Below the pieces are notes generated by a model that was not told where the DNA came from, did no database searches, and saw nothing but the letters and a program-made list of their open reading frames with translations. The translations under genes were made by a program, and so were the position numbers. 64,000 nt of DNA from Enhygromyxa salina (GTDB taxonomy: Bacteria; Myxococcota_A; Polyangia; Nannocystales; Nannocystaceae). How positions within the stretch are numbered: position 1 is the stretch's first letter; each line of letters opens with the position of its first letter. Positions 16,471-25,043 of the stretch are shown one piece after another. The DNA lies in NCBI RefSeq assembly GCF_002994635.1, contig NZ_PVNL01000124.1, forward strand, positions 79,622 to 143,621, written 5' to 3'.

Positions 16471-18375
16471 ATGACCCCGCTCGCTCGCTGTCCGCGGCTC
16501 CCCCTGACCGCGCTGGCGCTCGCGTCCTCGCTGACCGCGTGCAAGCCCGCCGAGGAGCCTCCCTTCGTCGAGGATCGCGAGCCGTGCAGCGACAACAACC
16601 CGCTGCGCAACGTGTACTTCGGCGATCTCCACGTGCACACCAGCTACTCGTTCGACGCGTACATCAACCGCGTCGACGTGGATCCCTTCGCCGCCTACGA
16701 GTTCGCCCGCGGCGAGGCCGTCGAGCTCCCGGATGACGCCGGCGGGGTGCGCCTCCACCAGCTCGAGCGGCCGCTGGACTTCGCGGCGGTCACGGATCAC
16801 GGCGAGTACCTGGGTGAGGTCTCGGCCTGCAAAGATCCTGACTCGCCCGCGTACTCCAGCGATCTGTGCATTGGCCTGCGCGAGGGGGATCCGGCGGTGC
16901 TCGTGCAGTGGGGGCTGGGGCTGGGCGCCCAGACGCCCGTGCGTCCCAAGGCGATCTGCGAGGTCACCGACTGCTCGAGCAGCCTGAGCGACGCCTGGGT
17001 CCGCACCCAGGAGGCGGCCGAGGCCGCCTACGATCGCAGCGCCGCGTGCAGCTTCACGAGCTTCGTCGCCTACGAGTGGTCGGGGGCCAAGACCCTGTCC
17101 AATCTGCACCGCAATGTGGTGTTTCGCAGCGAGCGGGTCCCGGCGATCCCGGCCACCCACTTCGAGGAGCCCGACTATTGGGGCCTGTGGCGCGCGCTCG
17201 ACCGCGACTGCATCGAGGGGCTCAACGGCTGCGACGTGCTGGCGATCCCGCATAACAGCAACTGGTCGAATGGCAACATGTTCGCGGTCGAGTATCCCGA
17301 AGGCGACGAGGCCGAGCTAGCGAGCCTGCGCGCGCGGCTCGAGCCGCTGCTCGAGATCTATCAGCACAAGGGCGACAGCGAGTGTACCAATGGCCTGGCC
17401 AACCCGCTCGGCGCCCCGGACGAATTGTGTGACTTCGAGAAGCTGCGCACGGGTGAGTTCGAGGACTGCGGCGACGGGACGGGCACCCAGGGCATGATCA
17501 ACGGCGGCTGCGTGTCGCGCCTCGACTTCGCCCGGGGGATCTTGACCGAGGGTCTGCGCGAGCACGAGCGCCTGGGCGTCAACCCCTACAAGCTCGGCCT
17601 GATGGCCAGCACCGACACCCACAATGGCACCCCGGGCGCGGTCGAGGAGTACGACTATCCCGGGCACTTCGGCGCGGCCGAGGGCTCACCCTACCAGCGC
17701 CTGACGGGGACGCTGCCGGGCGGTCCGCAGGACTCTCCGGGCGGGCTGATCGCGGTGTGGGCCGAGCAGAACAACCGCGAGTCGATCTTCGACGCGATGC
17801 GACGCCGCGAGACCTACGGGACCTCGGGCCCGCGCATGGCCGTGCGGATGTTTGGAGGCTGGGATCTGCCCGCTGACATCTGCTCGCGCGCGGACCTGGT
17901 CGAGCTTGGGTATGAGCGCGGGGTGCCGATGGGTGGGGATCTTCCGACCCAGCCAAGCTCGTCCGCTGCGCCGGGCTTTGTGGTCCAGGCGCTCAAGGAC
18001 CCAGGCACCGCGGCGGCGCCCGGGACGGATCTCGAGCGTATCCAGCTGATCAAGGGCTGGGTCGACGAAAACGGCGAGTCGCACGTGGAGGTGTACGAGA
18101 TCGCTGGCGCGCCAACTGGCGCGAGCGTGGATGTTGACACTTGCGAGACGCAAGGGGCCGGGAGCGCGCAACTGTGTGGATACTGGGTCGACCCAGCCTA
18201 TGATCCAGCCGAGCGGGCCTGGTACTACGCCCGGGTGGTCGAGAATCCAGTGTGTCGATGGACCACGCGCGACTGCAACGCGCTCGCGGCCGCGGGCGAG
18301 GAACTGCCTGGAGCGTGTGATACCGCGATCGACGTGATCCAGGAGCGCGCCTGGACCAGCCCGATCTGGAATTAG
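16471..18375 (+). CDS. DUF3604 lipoprotein (PHP-like metallohydrolase)
   Basis: A 634-residue predicted lipoprotein (SLTAC, Cys24). DUF3604 is a PHP-like hydrolase family: the metal site motif FGDLHVHTSYSFDAY is at about 50-65, then DFAAVTDHGEYLGE, IPHNSNWSNG, EIYQHKGDSEC and GLMASTDTHNG, which together supply the His/Asp/Glu ligands. C-terminal motifs include ETYGTSGPRM. Several Cys pairs suggest disulfides in the periplasm or on the surface. The substrate is unknown; the PHP fold is usually phosphoesterase. It ends the PPIase-HupE-DUF3604 operon. Length is normal for the family. Confidence 0.92.
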   Translation: MTPLARCPRLPLTALALASSLTACKPAEEPPFVEDREPCSDNNPLRNVYFGDLHVHTSYSFDAYINRVDVDPFAAYEFARGEAVELPDDAGGVRLHQLERPLDFAAVTDHGEYLGEVSACKDPDSPAYSSDLCIGLREGDPAVLVQWGLGLGAQTPVRPKAICEVTDCSSSLSDAWVRTQEAAEAAYDRSAACSFTSFVAYEWSGAKTLSNLHRNVVFRSERVPAIPATHFEEPDYWGLWRALDRDCIEGLNGCDVLAIPHNSNWSNGNMFAVEYPEGDEAELASLRARLEPLLEIYQHKGDSECTNGLANPLGAPDELCDFEKLRTGEFEDCGDGTGTQGMINGGCVSRLDFARGILTEGLREHERLGVNPYKLGLMASTDTHNGTPGAVEEYDYPGHFGAAEGSPYQRLTGTLPGGPQDSPGGLIAVWAEQNNRESIFDAMRRRETYGTSGPRMAVRMFGGWDLPADICSRADLVELGYERGVPMGGDLPTQPSSSAAPGFVVQALKDPGTAAAPGTDLERIQLIKGWVDENGESHVEVYEIAGAPTGASVDVDTCETQGAGSAQLCGYWVDPAYDPAERAWYYARVVENPVCRWTTRDCNALAAAGEELPGACDTAIDVIQERAWTSPIWN

Positions 18376-18731
18376 TCAGGGTCGCGCAGATTGCTCGGCG
18401 GAGACGGCGTGACGCCGATGCTTTGCCCGTGCGCGCGTGCAATCAATTCGGCTGACTCAGGGTGTCGCAGCTGCCAGTCGCGGAGTGAGAGATGCACGCC
18501 AGATAGATAGATGTGCGTGTGAACAACCGAATGTGGGTGGTCTTGGAGGTTGTGGGCATGATCGCAATTTTATTGGTGCGGGGACTCCATGCGAGCGCGA
18601 CGCTCTCGACACAATCCGACGGATAGAGCGCCGCGCTGGCCGCGGACTTGATCGATGCCGTTCGGGGCTACACTGGTCAAGTTGCGGTGAATGTGGCGCC
18701 CGGTCCAGTGTGGCCAGAGCAGGAGTGTCCC
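18376..18731. other. Intergenic region, AT-richer
   Basis: About 355 bp without a supportable gene. The stretch 18490-18600 is clearly richer in A/T than the window average, which suits a promoter for the FG-GAP gene that follows. No RNA gene or clear operator was seen. Confidence 0.5.
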
Positions 18732-20408
18732 GTGAATCATCAAACACCAATCATCGGCGCTCGCTCGGGCGCCGCTGCAATCATGCTAATCGGTCTTTGT
18801 GTATGTGCGCCCGAGACTGGTGGGGCACTCGAAGACCAGCGCGTGGCCGAAGTCGATGACGTTGGTGTTCAACCCGAAGGCTTGGTGAGCCCGGTCGGCG
18901 CTGGTGGGTCCAGCGCGGGGGCGCGGGCTGACTTCAACGGCGACGGTTACGACGACCTGGCGATCGGAACCCCGGGTGAGGCCTTGGGCAGCAACCTCCC
19001 GTGGGCCGGGGCTGTCAACGTGTTGTATGGCTCGGGGACCGGCCTGACCGTGGTTGGCAACCAGCTGTGGCATCAAGACAGCGCGGGTGTCGACGGGGCC
19101 GCCGAGCCAGGCGACGGGTTCGGCGCGACGCTCGCGGTCGGGGATTTCAACGCTGACGGCTTCGCTGACCTCGCGATCGGTGCTCCGTACGAGAGCATTG
19201 GCATGCTGGCCAACGGCGGCGCCGTCAATGTGCTGTATGGCTCCGGGGCGGGCTTGACCGCGACGGGCAATCAGCTGTGGCACCAAGACAGCGCGAATAT
19301 CCTTGGGGCCGCCGAGGCCGATGACCTGTTTGGTTGGGCATTGACCAGCGCTGACTTCAACAATGATGGGTATCACGATCTCGCGATCGGCGTGCCCGCC
19401 GAGGACATCGGTGGGCTCGCGGACGCGGGCGCGGTGAACGTCATTTATGGCTCGGCGGCCGGCCTGAGCGCAGCCGGCAACCAGATCTGGCATCAAGACA
19501 TCTCCGGGGTCGGCGGCGGCGCGGAGCCGGGGGACTCGTTTGGCAGCGCGCTGGCGGCCGGCGACTTCAACAGCGACGGACACGCTGATCTAGCGATCGG
19601 TGTGCCCGAAGAGGACCTGGCCATGATCGCCAACGCGGGCATGGTCAACGTGCTCTACGGCACCAACATGGGGCTCTCGGCGACCGGTGACCAGATCTGG
19701 CATCAGAACAGCCTGGGGATCCTCGGCGCAGGCGAGCCAGGTGACGAGTTTGGTCGCGCGCTCGCGGTCGGGGACTTCGACAATGACGGGTACGCTGACC
19801 TCGCGGTTGGCGTCCCCAACGAGGGGGTGGGGCTGACGAGCCAGGCCGGCGCCGTGAACACGATCTACGGATCCACCGCTGGCCTCAACGAGGCCGACGA
19901 TCAGATCTGGCATCAGAACAGCGGGGGGATCCTGGGCGTGGCCGAGGGGATCGATCACTTCGGTCGGTCGCTGGCTGCGGGTGACTTCGACGACGACGGC
20001 CGCGATGATCTGGCGATCGGCGTGCCAGGCGAAGATCTGGAGGGCGCGACCACCGAAGCCGACGCGGGCGCGGTCAACCTGCTCTACGGATCGGACATTG
20101 GCCTGGCGGCGGTCGACAATCAGCTCTGGCACCAAAACAGCGGTGGCGTGCTCGGGGTCGCCGAGAGCTTCGATGCGCTCGGCAGCGCGTTGACGGTGGG
20201 GGACTTTGACGCTGACGGCTCCATGGATCTGGCGATCGGGGTCCCGATGGAGGCGATCGGCGCTCAGCTGGAGGCGGGCGCGGCCAATGTTCTGTATGGC
20301 GCGGTCGGTGGGCTGACGTCCGTCGACTGCCAGATCTGGCATCAGAACAGCTCGGGCGTCCTGGGCGTGGCCGAGGTGGGTGACTGGTTCGGCATGTCGA
20401 TCCGCTGA
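18732..20408 (+). CDS. Integrin-alpha-like FG-GAP repeat protein
   Basis: A 558-residue exported protein made almost wholly of seven or eight FG-GAP units of about 66 residues. Each has a calcium loop (DFNGDGYDDLAIG, DFNADGFADLAIG, DFNNDGYHDLAIG and so on), GVPxED, AGAVNVLYGS and QIWHQDS or QIWHQNS. This forms a seven-bladed propeller like the integrin alpha head. A hydrophobic signal (ARSGAAAIMLIGLCVCAP) is followed by an acidic stretch; lipidation at Cys is possible but the lipobox is poor. The GTG at 18732 is chosen because AGGAG sits 6 nt upstream; an upstream in-frame start at 18648 would add 28 residues before the signal. Probably an adhesin or secreted scaffold. DNA-level similarity between units shows internal duplication. 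Confidence 0.9.
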   Translation: MNHQTPIIGARSGAAAIMLIGLCVCAPETGGALEDQRVAEVDDVGVQPEGLVSPVGAGGSSAGARADFNGDGYDDLAIGTPGEALGSNLPWAGAVNVLYGSGTGLTVVGNQLWHQDSAGVDGAAEPGDGFGATLAVGDFNADGFADLAIGAPYESIGMLANGGAVNVLYGSGAGLTATGNQLWHQDSANILGAAEADDLFGWALTSADFNNDGYHDLAIGVPAEDIGGLADAGAVNVIYGSAAGLSAAGNQIWHQDISGVGGGAEPGDSFGSALAAGDFNSDGHADLAIGVPEEDLAMIANAGMVNVLYGTNMGLSATGDQIWHQNSLGILGAGEPGDEFGRALAVGDFDNDGYADLAVGVPNEGVGLTSQAGAVNTIYGSTAGLNEADDQIWHQNSGGILGVAEGIDHFGRSLAAGDFDDDGRDDLAIGVPGEDLEGATTEADAGAVNLLYGSDIGLAAVDNQLWHQNSGGVLGVAESFDALGSALTVGDFDADGSMDLAIGVPMEAIGAQLEAGAANVLYGAVGGLTSVDCQIWHQNSSGVLGVAEVGDWFGMSIR

Positions 20409-20440
20409 TCCGAGCAAACACTCGGGCGAGGTAGTGTGGG

Positions 20441-21064
20441 ATGCTGCGGCATGTCCTGTTGAAGCAGGTGCCGCAGGGCTGTCGCGTGTACGAGACCGGG
20501 ATGGTCGATCCCCGCGAGCTCGGCAAGGTCGAGTGGCGCGAGCTGTTCGAGGCCAGCGAGGGCGGGCAGAAGTTGATGCGGTTGACGGGGCTGCTCGCCG
20601 ACGAGGTCGCGGCGGTGCGCGGGGCCCTGAGCACCGAGCAGCCCGGGGAGCTGGGCAAGTCGATGGGCGAGTCCGCGTCGGGGTGGCTGGGCAAGATCGG
20701 CTGCCAGTCCGAGTCGTCTGGGCTCCCAGACGCGCTCGGACCTGACCGACTGCAGCCGCCTCGCATGTGGGGGTGGTGCTCAGCGCTTGGGCTGAGCCTT
20801 GGCCTGGTCGCGGCGAGTGGGGACATCGAGCAGGCGCACGGGGTTTTGGCGGTCCTCGTGCAACCGCTGGAGCTCGGCGGCGGCGGGGAGCAGGGCGACA
20901 CTGACACAGGCGACGGAGGCGATGATGGTGATGAGCATGTTGTCTGGTGGGCGGCAGGGGCTTCCCTGGCGCGGGGGACCCAACTCGGGTGTCGCGCTGG
21001 TATTGCCAGGAACTACGTGAGTTCGCCCGCGTTGGCGCTGGCCTCGGGCCGCTCGCTGCGCTAA
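20441..21064 (+). CDS. Hypothetical protein, C-terminal part doubtful
   Basis: The first 88 codons (to about 20705) have the strong GC3 bias of real genes and encode a soluble, mainly helical sequence starting MLRHVLLKQVPQG and including ELGKVEWRELFEASEGGQ. After that the bias is lost, a 35-nt hairpin (20707-20741) is found, and the opposite strand carries a better-looking small ORF (20780-20938), although the frame stays open to 21064. The gene may be truncated or its stop lost. A GAGG motif lies about 9 nt before the ATG. No family recognised. Confidence 0.45.
   Translation: MLRHVLLKQVPQGCRVYETGMVDPRELGKVEWRELFEASEGGQKLMRLTGLLADEVAAVRGALSTEQPGELGKSMGESASGWLGKIGCQSESSGLPDALGPDRLQPPRMWGWCSALGLSLGLVAASGDIEQAHGVLAVLVQPLELGGGGEQGDTDTGDGGDDGDEHVVWWAAGASLARGTQLGCRAGIARNYVSSPALALASGRSLR
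20707..20741. terminator. Long hairpin between convergent ORFs
   Basis: GTCCGAG pairs with CTCGGAC and, inside, GTCTGG pairs with CCAGAC around a GCTC loop, with a 2/3-nt internal bulge. It lies where coding bias of the rightward ORF fades and 39 bp after the stop of the leftward 52-codon ORF. No T-run follows in either direction, so a terminator role is tentative. Confidence 0.4.
20780..20938 (-). CDS. Small single-pass membrane protein
   Basis: A 52-residue ORF from an ATG at 20938. Nearly every codon ends in G or C, in contrast with the overlapping rightward frame. The N-terminal 20 residues (MLITIIASVACVSVALLPAA) form a membrane helix or uncleaved signal; the rest is charged and Arg/Lys-rich (ELQRLHEDRQNPVRLLD). 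No ribosome site is seen. No family recognised. Confidence 0.5.
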   Translation of the reverse strand: MLITIIASVACVSVALLPAAAELQRLHEDRQNPVRLLDVPTRRDQAKAQPKR

Positions 21065-21074
21065 GTGTTCCGCG

Positions 21075-21299
21075 ATGTCGCAAGTTTCGATCGCCCTGAC
21101 AGGTGTGCCGACAGGCGAGCTCGAGCAGCTGTTGCGGCTCGTGCATCGCCAGCAGATTGCGCCACCGATCACGCCGGCCACCCTCGCGCTGGTGGGCTTG
21201 CAGCATCGCAGCGAGGAGCTGATGCAGAGTCTGCGTGGACTCGACGAGCCCGGCGTGCGGGCGGTGTTGATAGCCGTCCTCGCCGAGCGGCGCTCGTGA
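21075..21299 (+). CDS. Small hypothetical protein upstream of Smr protein
   Basis: A 74-residue helical protein (starting MSQVSIALTGVPTGELEQ, ending VLAERRS). Third-position bias is typical of the genome. Its TGA overlaps the GTG start of the next gene in a GTGA, so the two are translationally coupled. No motif recognised; the tight coupling is the main reason to call it real. Confidence 0.65.
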   Translation: MSQVSIALTGVPTGELEQLLRLVHRQQIAPPITPATLALVGLQHRSEELMQSLRGLDEPGVRAVLIAVLAERRS

Positions 21300-22171
21300 G
21301 CGATAGGGTCGAGTCGCGCGGGCCGAGGGAGCTGCTGGTGGCGCTCGAGCGTCTGATCGCGACTTGTCCGTCCGAGCTCGCGCTCACGCCCCGCGGTGAG
21401 CTGGGCACCGACGCCGGGCAACGCTTGAAAGTGGTCGAGATCGGGCCGGGGGGCGGCGAGTGGATCGAGGTTGGCGTCGGCCCCACGTTGATCCGGCTGC
21501 GCTTCGGCGGCTGGACCGAGCTGATGGCGCTCGATCCCGTGACAGGCGAGACAGGCGAGACAGGCGAGACCGAGCAGCTCGACGACGCGAACGAGCTGGC
21601 CCTCGACTTCGTGGCCGCGGCGATGTTCGGCGAGCTGCGCGTGGTCGAGGTCCGGCTCCACGCCGAGGTGCTTCAGCGCTGCCTCGAGGTCTGCGTCGCG
21701 GGCACCTGGCGGCGCCACGCCAAGACCGGATCGCTCGGGCTCGCGGGCGTTCGCGCGTGGCTGCGGCGGGACCTCGAGCGACGCGTGCGGGGCAACGAAG
21801 GCCGGGTGCGTCGACCCAAGTCCCTGCGCAACGCGGGGCCGCGCGGACTGCCCGGCGCGCCGTGGGCCGGGGCGTCGGCCCGCGCTGAGACGGCGGCCGC
21901 CGAGGTCGCCGTCGACGGCGAGCTCGACCTGCACAATTTTTCGCCCAAAGAAGTTGCGCCGCTGGTCCGCGAGTACATCGACGTCTGTCATGCGCGGGAG
22001 ATCCGGGACCTGCGGATCGTGCACGGCAAGGGCAAGGGGGTGCTGCGTCGAACCGTGCACTCACTGCTCGAGAAGCACCCGCTGGTCGAGGACTTCCGGC
22101 TCGGCGGCCACGGCGAAGGCAGCTGGGGGGCCACGATCGTGCGCCTGCGCGAGCACCCGCCCAAGACCTAG
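21296..22171 (+). CDS. Smr-domain protein
   Basis: A 291-residue protein with a C-terminal Smr domain (about 208-288): ELDLHNFSPKEVAPLVREYI, then the nucleic-acid/nuclease motif IVHGKGKGVLRRTV (HGxG) and a closing GSWGATIVRL. Stand-alone Smr proteins have nicking-nuclease or RNA-endonuclease activity and act in DNA repair or ribosome rescue. The N-terminal 200 residues are unfamiliar, with a GETGETGET micro-repeat from a 9-bp tandem duplication (around 21541-21570) and an Arg-rich linker. The GTG at 21296 is fixed by the GTGA overlap with the preceding small gene; upstream sequence in this frame is only the antiphase of that gene. Confidence 0.88.
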   Translation: MSDRVESRGPRELLVALERLIATCPSELALTPRGELGTDAGQRLKVVEIGPGGGEWIEVGVGPTLIRLRFGGWTELMALDPVTGETGETGETEQLDDANELALDFVAAAMFGELRVVEVRLHAEVLQRCLEVCVAGTWRRHAKTGSLGLAGVRAWLRRDLERRVRGNEGRVRRPKSLRNAGPRGLPGAPWAGASARAETAAAEVAVDGELDLHNFSPKEVAPLVREYIDVCHAREIRDLRIVHGKGKGVLRRTVHSLLEKHPLVEDFRLGGHGEGSWGATIVRLREHPPKT

Positions 22172-22207
22172 CTGTTGCCCACGCGCGAGTGATGCCACGC
22201 TTGCGGG

Positions 22208-23146
22208 GTGCACCTCATGGACATGAGCCCGACCGTGGCCACGCTCGCGCTCCGCGTGATGCGGACGGTTGCCCGGTGTGACGGGGAGACCGCCACCGAG
22301 TCGGAGCTGGTCATCGCCGCCGCCCAGCTGCTGGGCGCGAGCGCGGACGTGGACGCGGTCGAGCCCGACGAGCTTCGTGACGCCGCGCTCGACCCCAAGC
22401 AGGCCGAGCAGGTCGTGCAGGCCGCGATCCTCACCGCGCTGATGGACGGTGAGGTGAGCCCCAGCGAGCTGACGATCGTCCGCGCGATCGCGGCGGCGCT
22501 CGGCGTGAACGAGCCACGCGTGAAGAACCTCGAGCAGCTCGCGGCGGGGCGGGTCCGCGCGATGTGGGTGGACCTCGCGCGGCGGTCGTGGGCGCGCGAC
22601 GTGTTCGTGCGCGCGCTCGAGACCGAGGGCCCCCGCGGCGTGTGGAAGATCGTCGGACCGATGCTCGGACGCGCCAAGGATCCCGAGCTCGCGGCTCGCT
22701 ACATCGAGACCGGCGCGCTGGCCCACGACACGATGGGGTACGCCTACTTTCAGTTCGTCACCAGTAACGAGCTGCCGTTCCCGGGCGAGGGCAACGGCGT
22801 CGCCGAGGCGGGCGTGTGGCACGACTGCGCTCACGTGCTGGGCGGGTACGGCATCGAGCCCAGCGAAGAGATCCAGTTGGTGTCGTTCGTCGCGGGCTTC
22901 TCTCGCCAAGATCCGTTCTTTTGGCTGTTCACGATCACGCTGCAATTCCACCTGGGGATCTCGATGTCGCCCTACAGCGCGCCAGAGACCGGGCTGTTCG
23001 ATCCGCCCGCGGTGCTCCGGGCGTTTCAGCGTGGCGCCGCGATGACTTTGGATCTGAGCGCGAGCGGGTTTGATCCGTGGCAGCTGTTTCCGCGAAATCT
23101 CGAGCAGCTGCGCCGCGAGCTGAACGTGGGCCCGCGCTCGGCGTGA
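22208..23146 (+). CDS. TerB-like/Coq4-like two-domain protein (paralogue 1)
   Basis: A 312-residue soluble protein. The N-terminal part (about 1-120) is an alpha-helical, acidic TerB-like bundle (RTVARCDGETATESELV, then ALMDGEVSPSELTIVRAIA). The C-terminal part resembles the Coq4 fold: ARYIETGALAHDTMGYAYFQ, then WHDCAHVLGGYGIEPSEEI, which fits the HDxxH-x11-E metal motif of Coq4 exactly (His205, Asp206, His209, Glu221). Coq4 organises and helps catalyse ubiquinone ring modification; this protein may do something else with a lipid. A paralogue lies at 25044. Followed head-to-head by the SDR gene. Domain calls are by eye and should be checked by profile. Confidence 0.65.
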   Translation: MHLMDMSPTVATLALRVMRTVARCDGETATESELVIAAAQLLGASADVDAVEPDELRDAALDPKQAEQVVQAAILTALMDGEVSPSELTIVRAIAAALGVNEPRVKNLEQLAAGRVRAMWVDLARRSWARDVFVRALETEGPRGVWKIVGPMLGRAKDPELAARYIETGALAHDTMGYAYFQFVTSNELPFPGEGNGVAEAGVWHDCAHVLGGYGIEPSEEIQLVSFVAGFSRQDPFFWLFTITLQFHLGISMSPYSAPETGLFDPPAVLRAFQRGAAMTLDLSASGFDPWQLFPRNLEQLRRELNVGPRSA

Positions 23147-23158
23147 CGCCGGGGTCGG

Positions 23159-23965
23159 CTACAGAAGCTCGCGGTTGCGGACCACCCAGCCGGCCAGGCG
23201 CCGGGGAATCGCCGGGTACAGGCGCTTGACGATGTCGGTCGCCCAGGCCTCGCGGGTGATCACCAGTCGCTGACGTCGGTGCTCGATCGCGGAGACGATC
23301 TTGCTCGCGGCGGTCTCGGGCTTCATGCCGTGGTTGTCGAACCAGTCAATGACCTGCTGGCGCTTGTCGTCCGGGGCCCCGCGGCTGTTGCGGGCGATGT
23401 TGGTGCGGATGCCCCCGGGGTGCACGCTGATCACGTCGATGTTCTCGTTGGCCAGCTCGATCGCCAGCGACTCCGTGAACCCGCGGACGGCGAATTTGGT
23501 CGCGCAGTAGGAGCTCTGCTTGGGCACGCCGGTCAGCCCGAACATGCTCGAGAGGTTGACGAACGCGCCCCAGCCGTTGGCCTGCAGCTGCGGAAGGAAG
23601 AATTTGCAGCCGTACACGACGCCCCAGAAATTGATGCCGACGATCCACTCGAAGTCCTCGAGGCTGTGATCTTCGAGCTTGTCGGTCACGGTGACCCCGG
23701 CGTTGTTGACGACGATGTGCGCGGGGCCGTGGGCCTGCTCGACCTCGTCGGCGAACGCCAGCATGCGCTGCTTGTCGCTGACGTCGACGACGTGAGTGGT
23801 GTGCCCGGCGCCCTCGAGCTCGCGGGCGGTCTGGGCCAGACCGCCCTCGTCGACGTCGGCGATCGCCAGCGTGCAGCCCTTGGCGGCCAGCGCTTTGGCA
23901 GTCGCGCGGCCGATCCCGCTCGAGGCTCCGGTGACGACGGCGACGCGTTTGTCGAGGCTGCGCAT
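23159..23965 (-). CDS. Short-chain dehydrogenase/reductase
   Basis: A 268-residue classical SDR. TGASSGIG (12-19) binds NAD(P); NNAG follows near residue 90; the catalytic Ser lies in NLSSMFG and the catalytic pair is YxxxK at Tyr153/Lys157 (SSYCATKFAVRGF). An acidic residue after beta-2 (ADVD) suggests NAD preference. The C-terminal tail is basic and hydrophobic (AIPRRLAGWVVRN), similar to lipid-associated SDRs. Substrate unknown. It precedes no gene closely; PlsC lies 50 bp upstream on the same strand, so both may form a lipid-linked unit between the two TerB/Coq4-like genes. Confidence 0.93.
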   Translation of the reverse strand: MRSLDKRVAVVTGASSGIGRATAKALAAKGCTLAIADVDEGGLAQTARELEGAGHTTHVVDVSDKQRMLAFADEVEQAHGPAHIVVNNAGVTVTDKLEDHSLEDFEWIVGINFWGVVYGCKFFLPQLQANGWGAFVNLSSMFGLTGVPKQSSYCATKFAVRGFTESLAIELANENIDVISVHPGGIRTNIARNSRGAPDDKRQQVIDWFDNHGMKPETAASKIVSAIEHRRQRLVITREAWATDIVKRLYPAIPRRLAGWVVRNRELL

Positions 23966-24018
23966 GCCGATCGACTACGCCCGAGGCTCGACCTGGTCAA
24001 GCTGCGCTCGAGCTGGGC

Positions 24019-24792
24019 TCAGGCGCGGTTCAAGCCCGCGCGGGCGTCGTGGGCGAGCGCCTGCACCTGCGCGTGGAGCCGCTCGGTCAGCGTGGCCGTG
24101 CGCTCGCTGAGCCGAATCGGCTGGCCCACGGCCATAGCGACCGGCGTTCGCCGACGCGCGCCGAACTCTCGCGCGTGGGCCAGGAAGCTGTCGGTGACGT
24201 ACTCGCAGCCGGGCGGATACGCGAGGCCGACCGGCACGAACTCGACGTCGAGGCCGCGACAGGCCGCGAACGCGCCCGCGTTGAACGGCCGGACCTCGTC
24301 ACCCGCGAAGGTCGTGCCCTCGGGGAACACACACACGGTCCGGCCGCGCTGCAGCTGGGCGCGGATCGAGCGAATCGCAGCCGCGCCGCTGTGCTTGGAC
24401 TCGCGGTCGACGAAGATCGTCTGGGCCTTCTGGGCGGCGAGGCCGAGCAGCGGCCAGGTCTCGAGGTCGGCGCGGCTGAGCACCGATCCGCCGAAGTAGG
24501 TCAGCAACAGCGGGATATCGATCGCGGTGCGATGGTTGCTGATGACCAGGCGCGGGCCGGCTGCCGGCGGCGGGAGCTCGCCGATCATGCGCAGATCGAT
24601 CGAGAGCACGCGCAGGATCCCGGCGGTCCAGGTCCTCATGTAGCGCTCGAAGATCGGCTCTTGCTCCGCGCCCGCGCTCAGCTTGCGATCGACGAGCTTG
24701 TGCGACTCCGCGGCCGCGAGCATCACCGCGGTCCAGCCAGCCAAGGTCGCGCCGCGTGTGGGCGCGAGCAGCTTGCGCAGCGCGTCGGCCAT
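24019..24792 (-). CDS. PlsC-like 1-acyl-glycerol-3-phosphate acyltransferase
   Basis: A 257-residue acyltransferase. Block I is SNHRTAIDIPLLL with His87 and Asp92 (NHx4D), block III is VCVFPEGTTFAGDEVRPF, and block IV surrounds EFVPVGLAYPPG. The family transfers an acyl chain to lysophosphatidic acid or related lipids at the inner membrane. The N-terminal region is helical and probably membrane-associated. A TATAAC hexamer lies about 8 nt before the ATG, suggesting a leaderless message. Upstream of the SDR gene on the same strand. Confidence 0.92.
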   Translation of the reverse strand: MADALRKLLAPTRGATLAGWTAVMLAAAESHKLVDRKLSAGAEQEPIFERYMRTWTAGILRVLSIDLRMIGELPPPAAGPRLVISNHRTAIDIPLLLTYFGGSVLSRADLETWPLLGLAAQKAQTIFVDRESKHSGAAAIRSIRAQLQRGRTVCVFPEGTTFAGDEVRPFNAGAFAACRGLDVEFVPVGLAYPPGCEYVTDSFLAHAREFGARRRTPVAMAVGQPIRLSERTATLTERLHAQVQALAHDARAGLNRA

Positions 24793-24865
24793 CGGCGCAG
24801 TTATACCGGACCGCCACGCAACGGTTGTGTCACGGCTTCACTGTTGCGGCGCTGACGACCAATGG

Positions 24866-24881
24866 TCATTATTGTGAATGA
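24866..24881. promoter_or_regulatory. Possible operator (short inverted repeat)
   Basis: TCATT-ATTGTG-AATGA in the AT-rich spacer (24850-24895) between the leftward PlsC gene and the rightward TerB/Coq4-like paralogue. It could bind a dimeric regulator controlling either gene. The short arms make chance possible. Confidence 0.25.
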
Positions 24882-25043
24882 TATCAAATACTTATGATGG
24901 ATGGGTTGCCAGCCGCGGCAAGAAGGGTCATTCGTCTCGCCCATGCCGGCGGTCAGCGATGCCCACCACGGGCTCCCAAAGCCCGCCATCTTCCCAGCCG
25001 TCTTCGAGGCGGCGCTCTGAGTCCCAAGCTCGATCCGCCCGCG

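Noticed and set aside
18950..20400. Long imperfect DNA repeats suggesting a repeat array
   Set aside because: The period of about 200 bp is explained by FG-GAP protein repeats.
20780..22060. A 426-codon leftward open frame
   Set aside because: Only its last 52 codons show proper codon bias; the rest is antisense to the Smr-domain gene and the small coupled gene.
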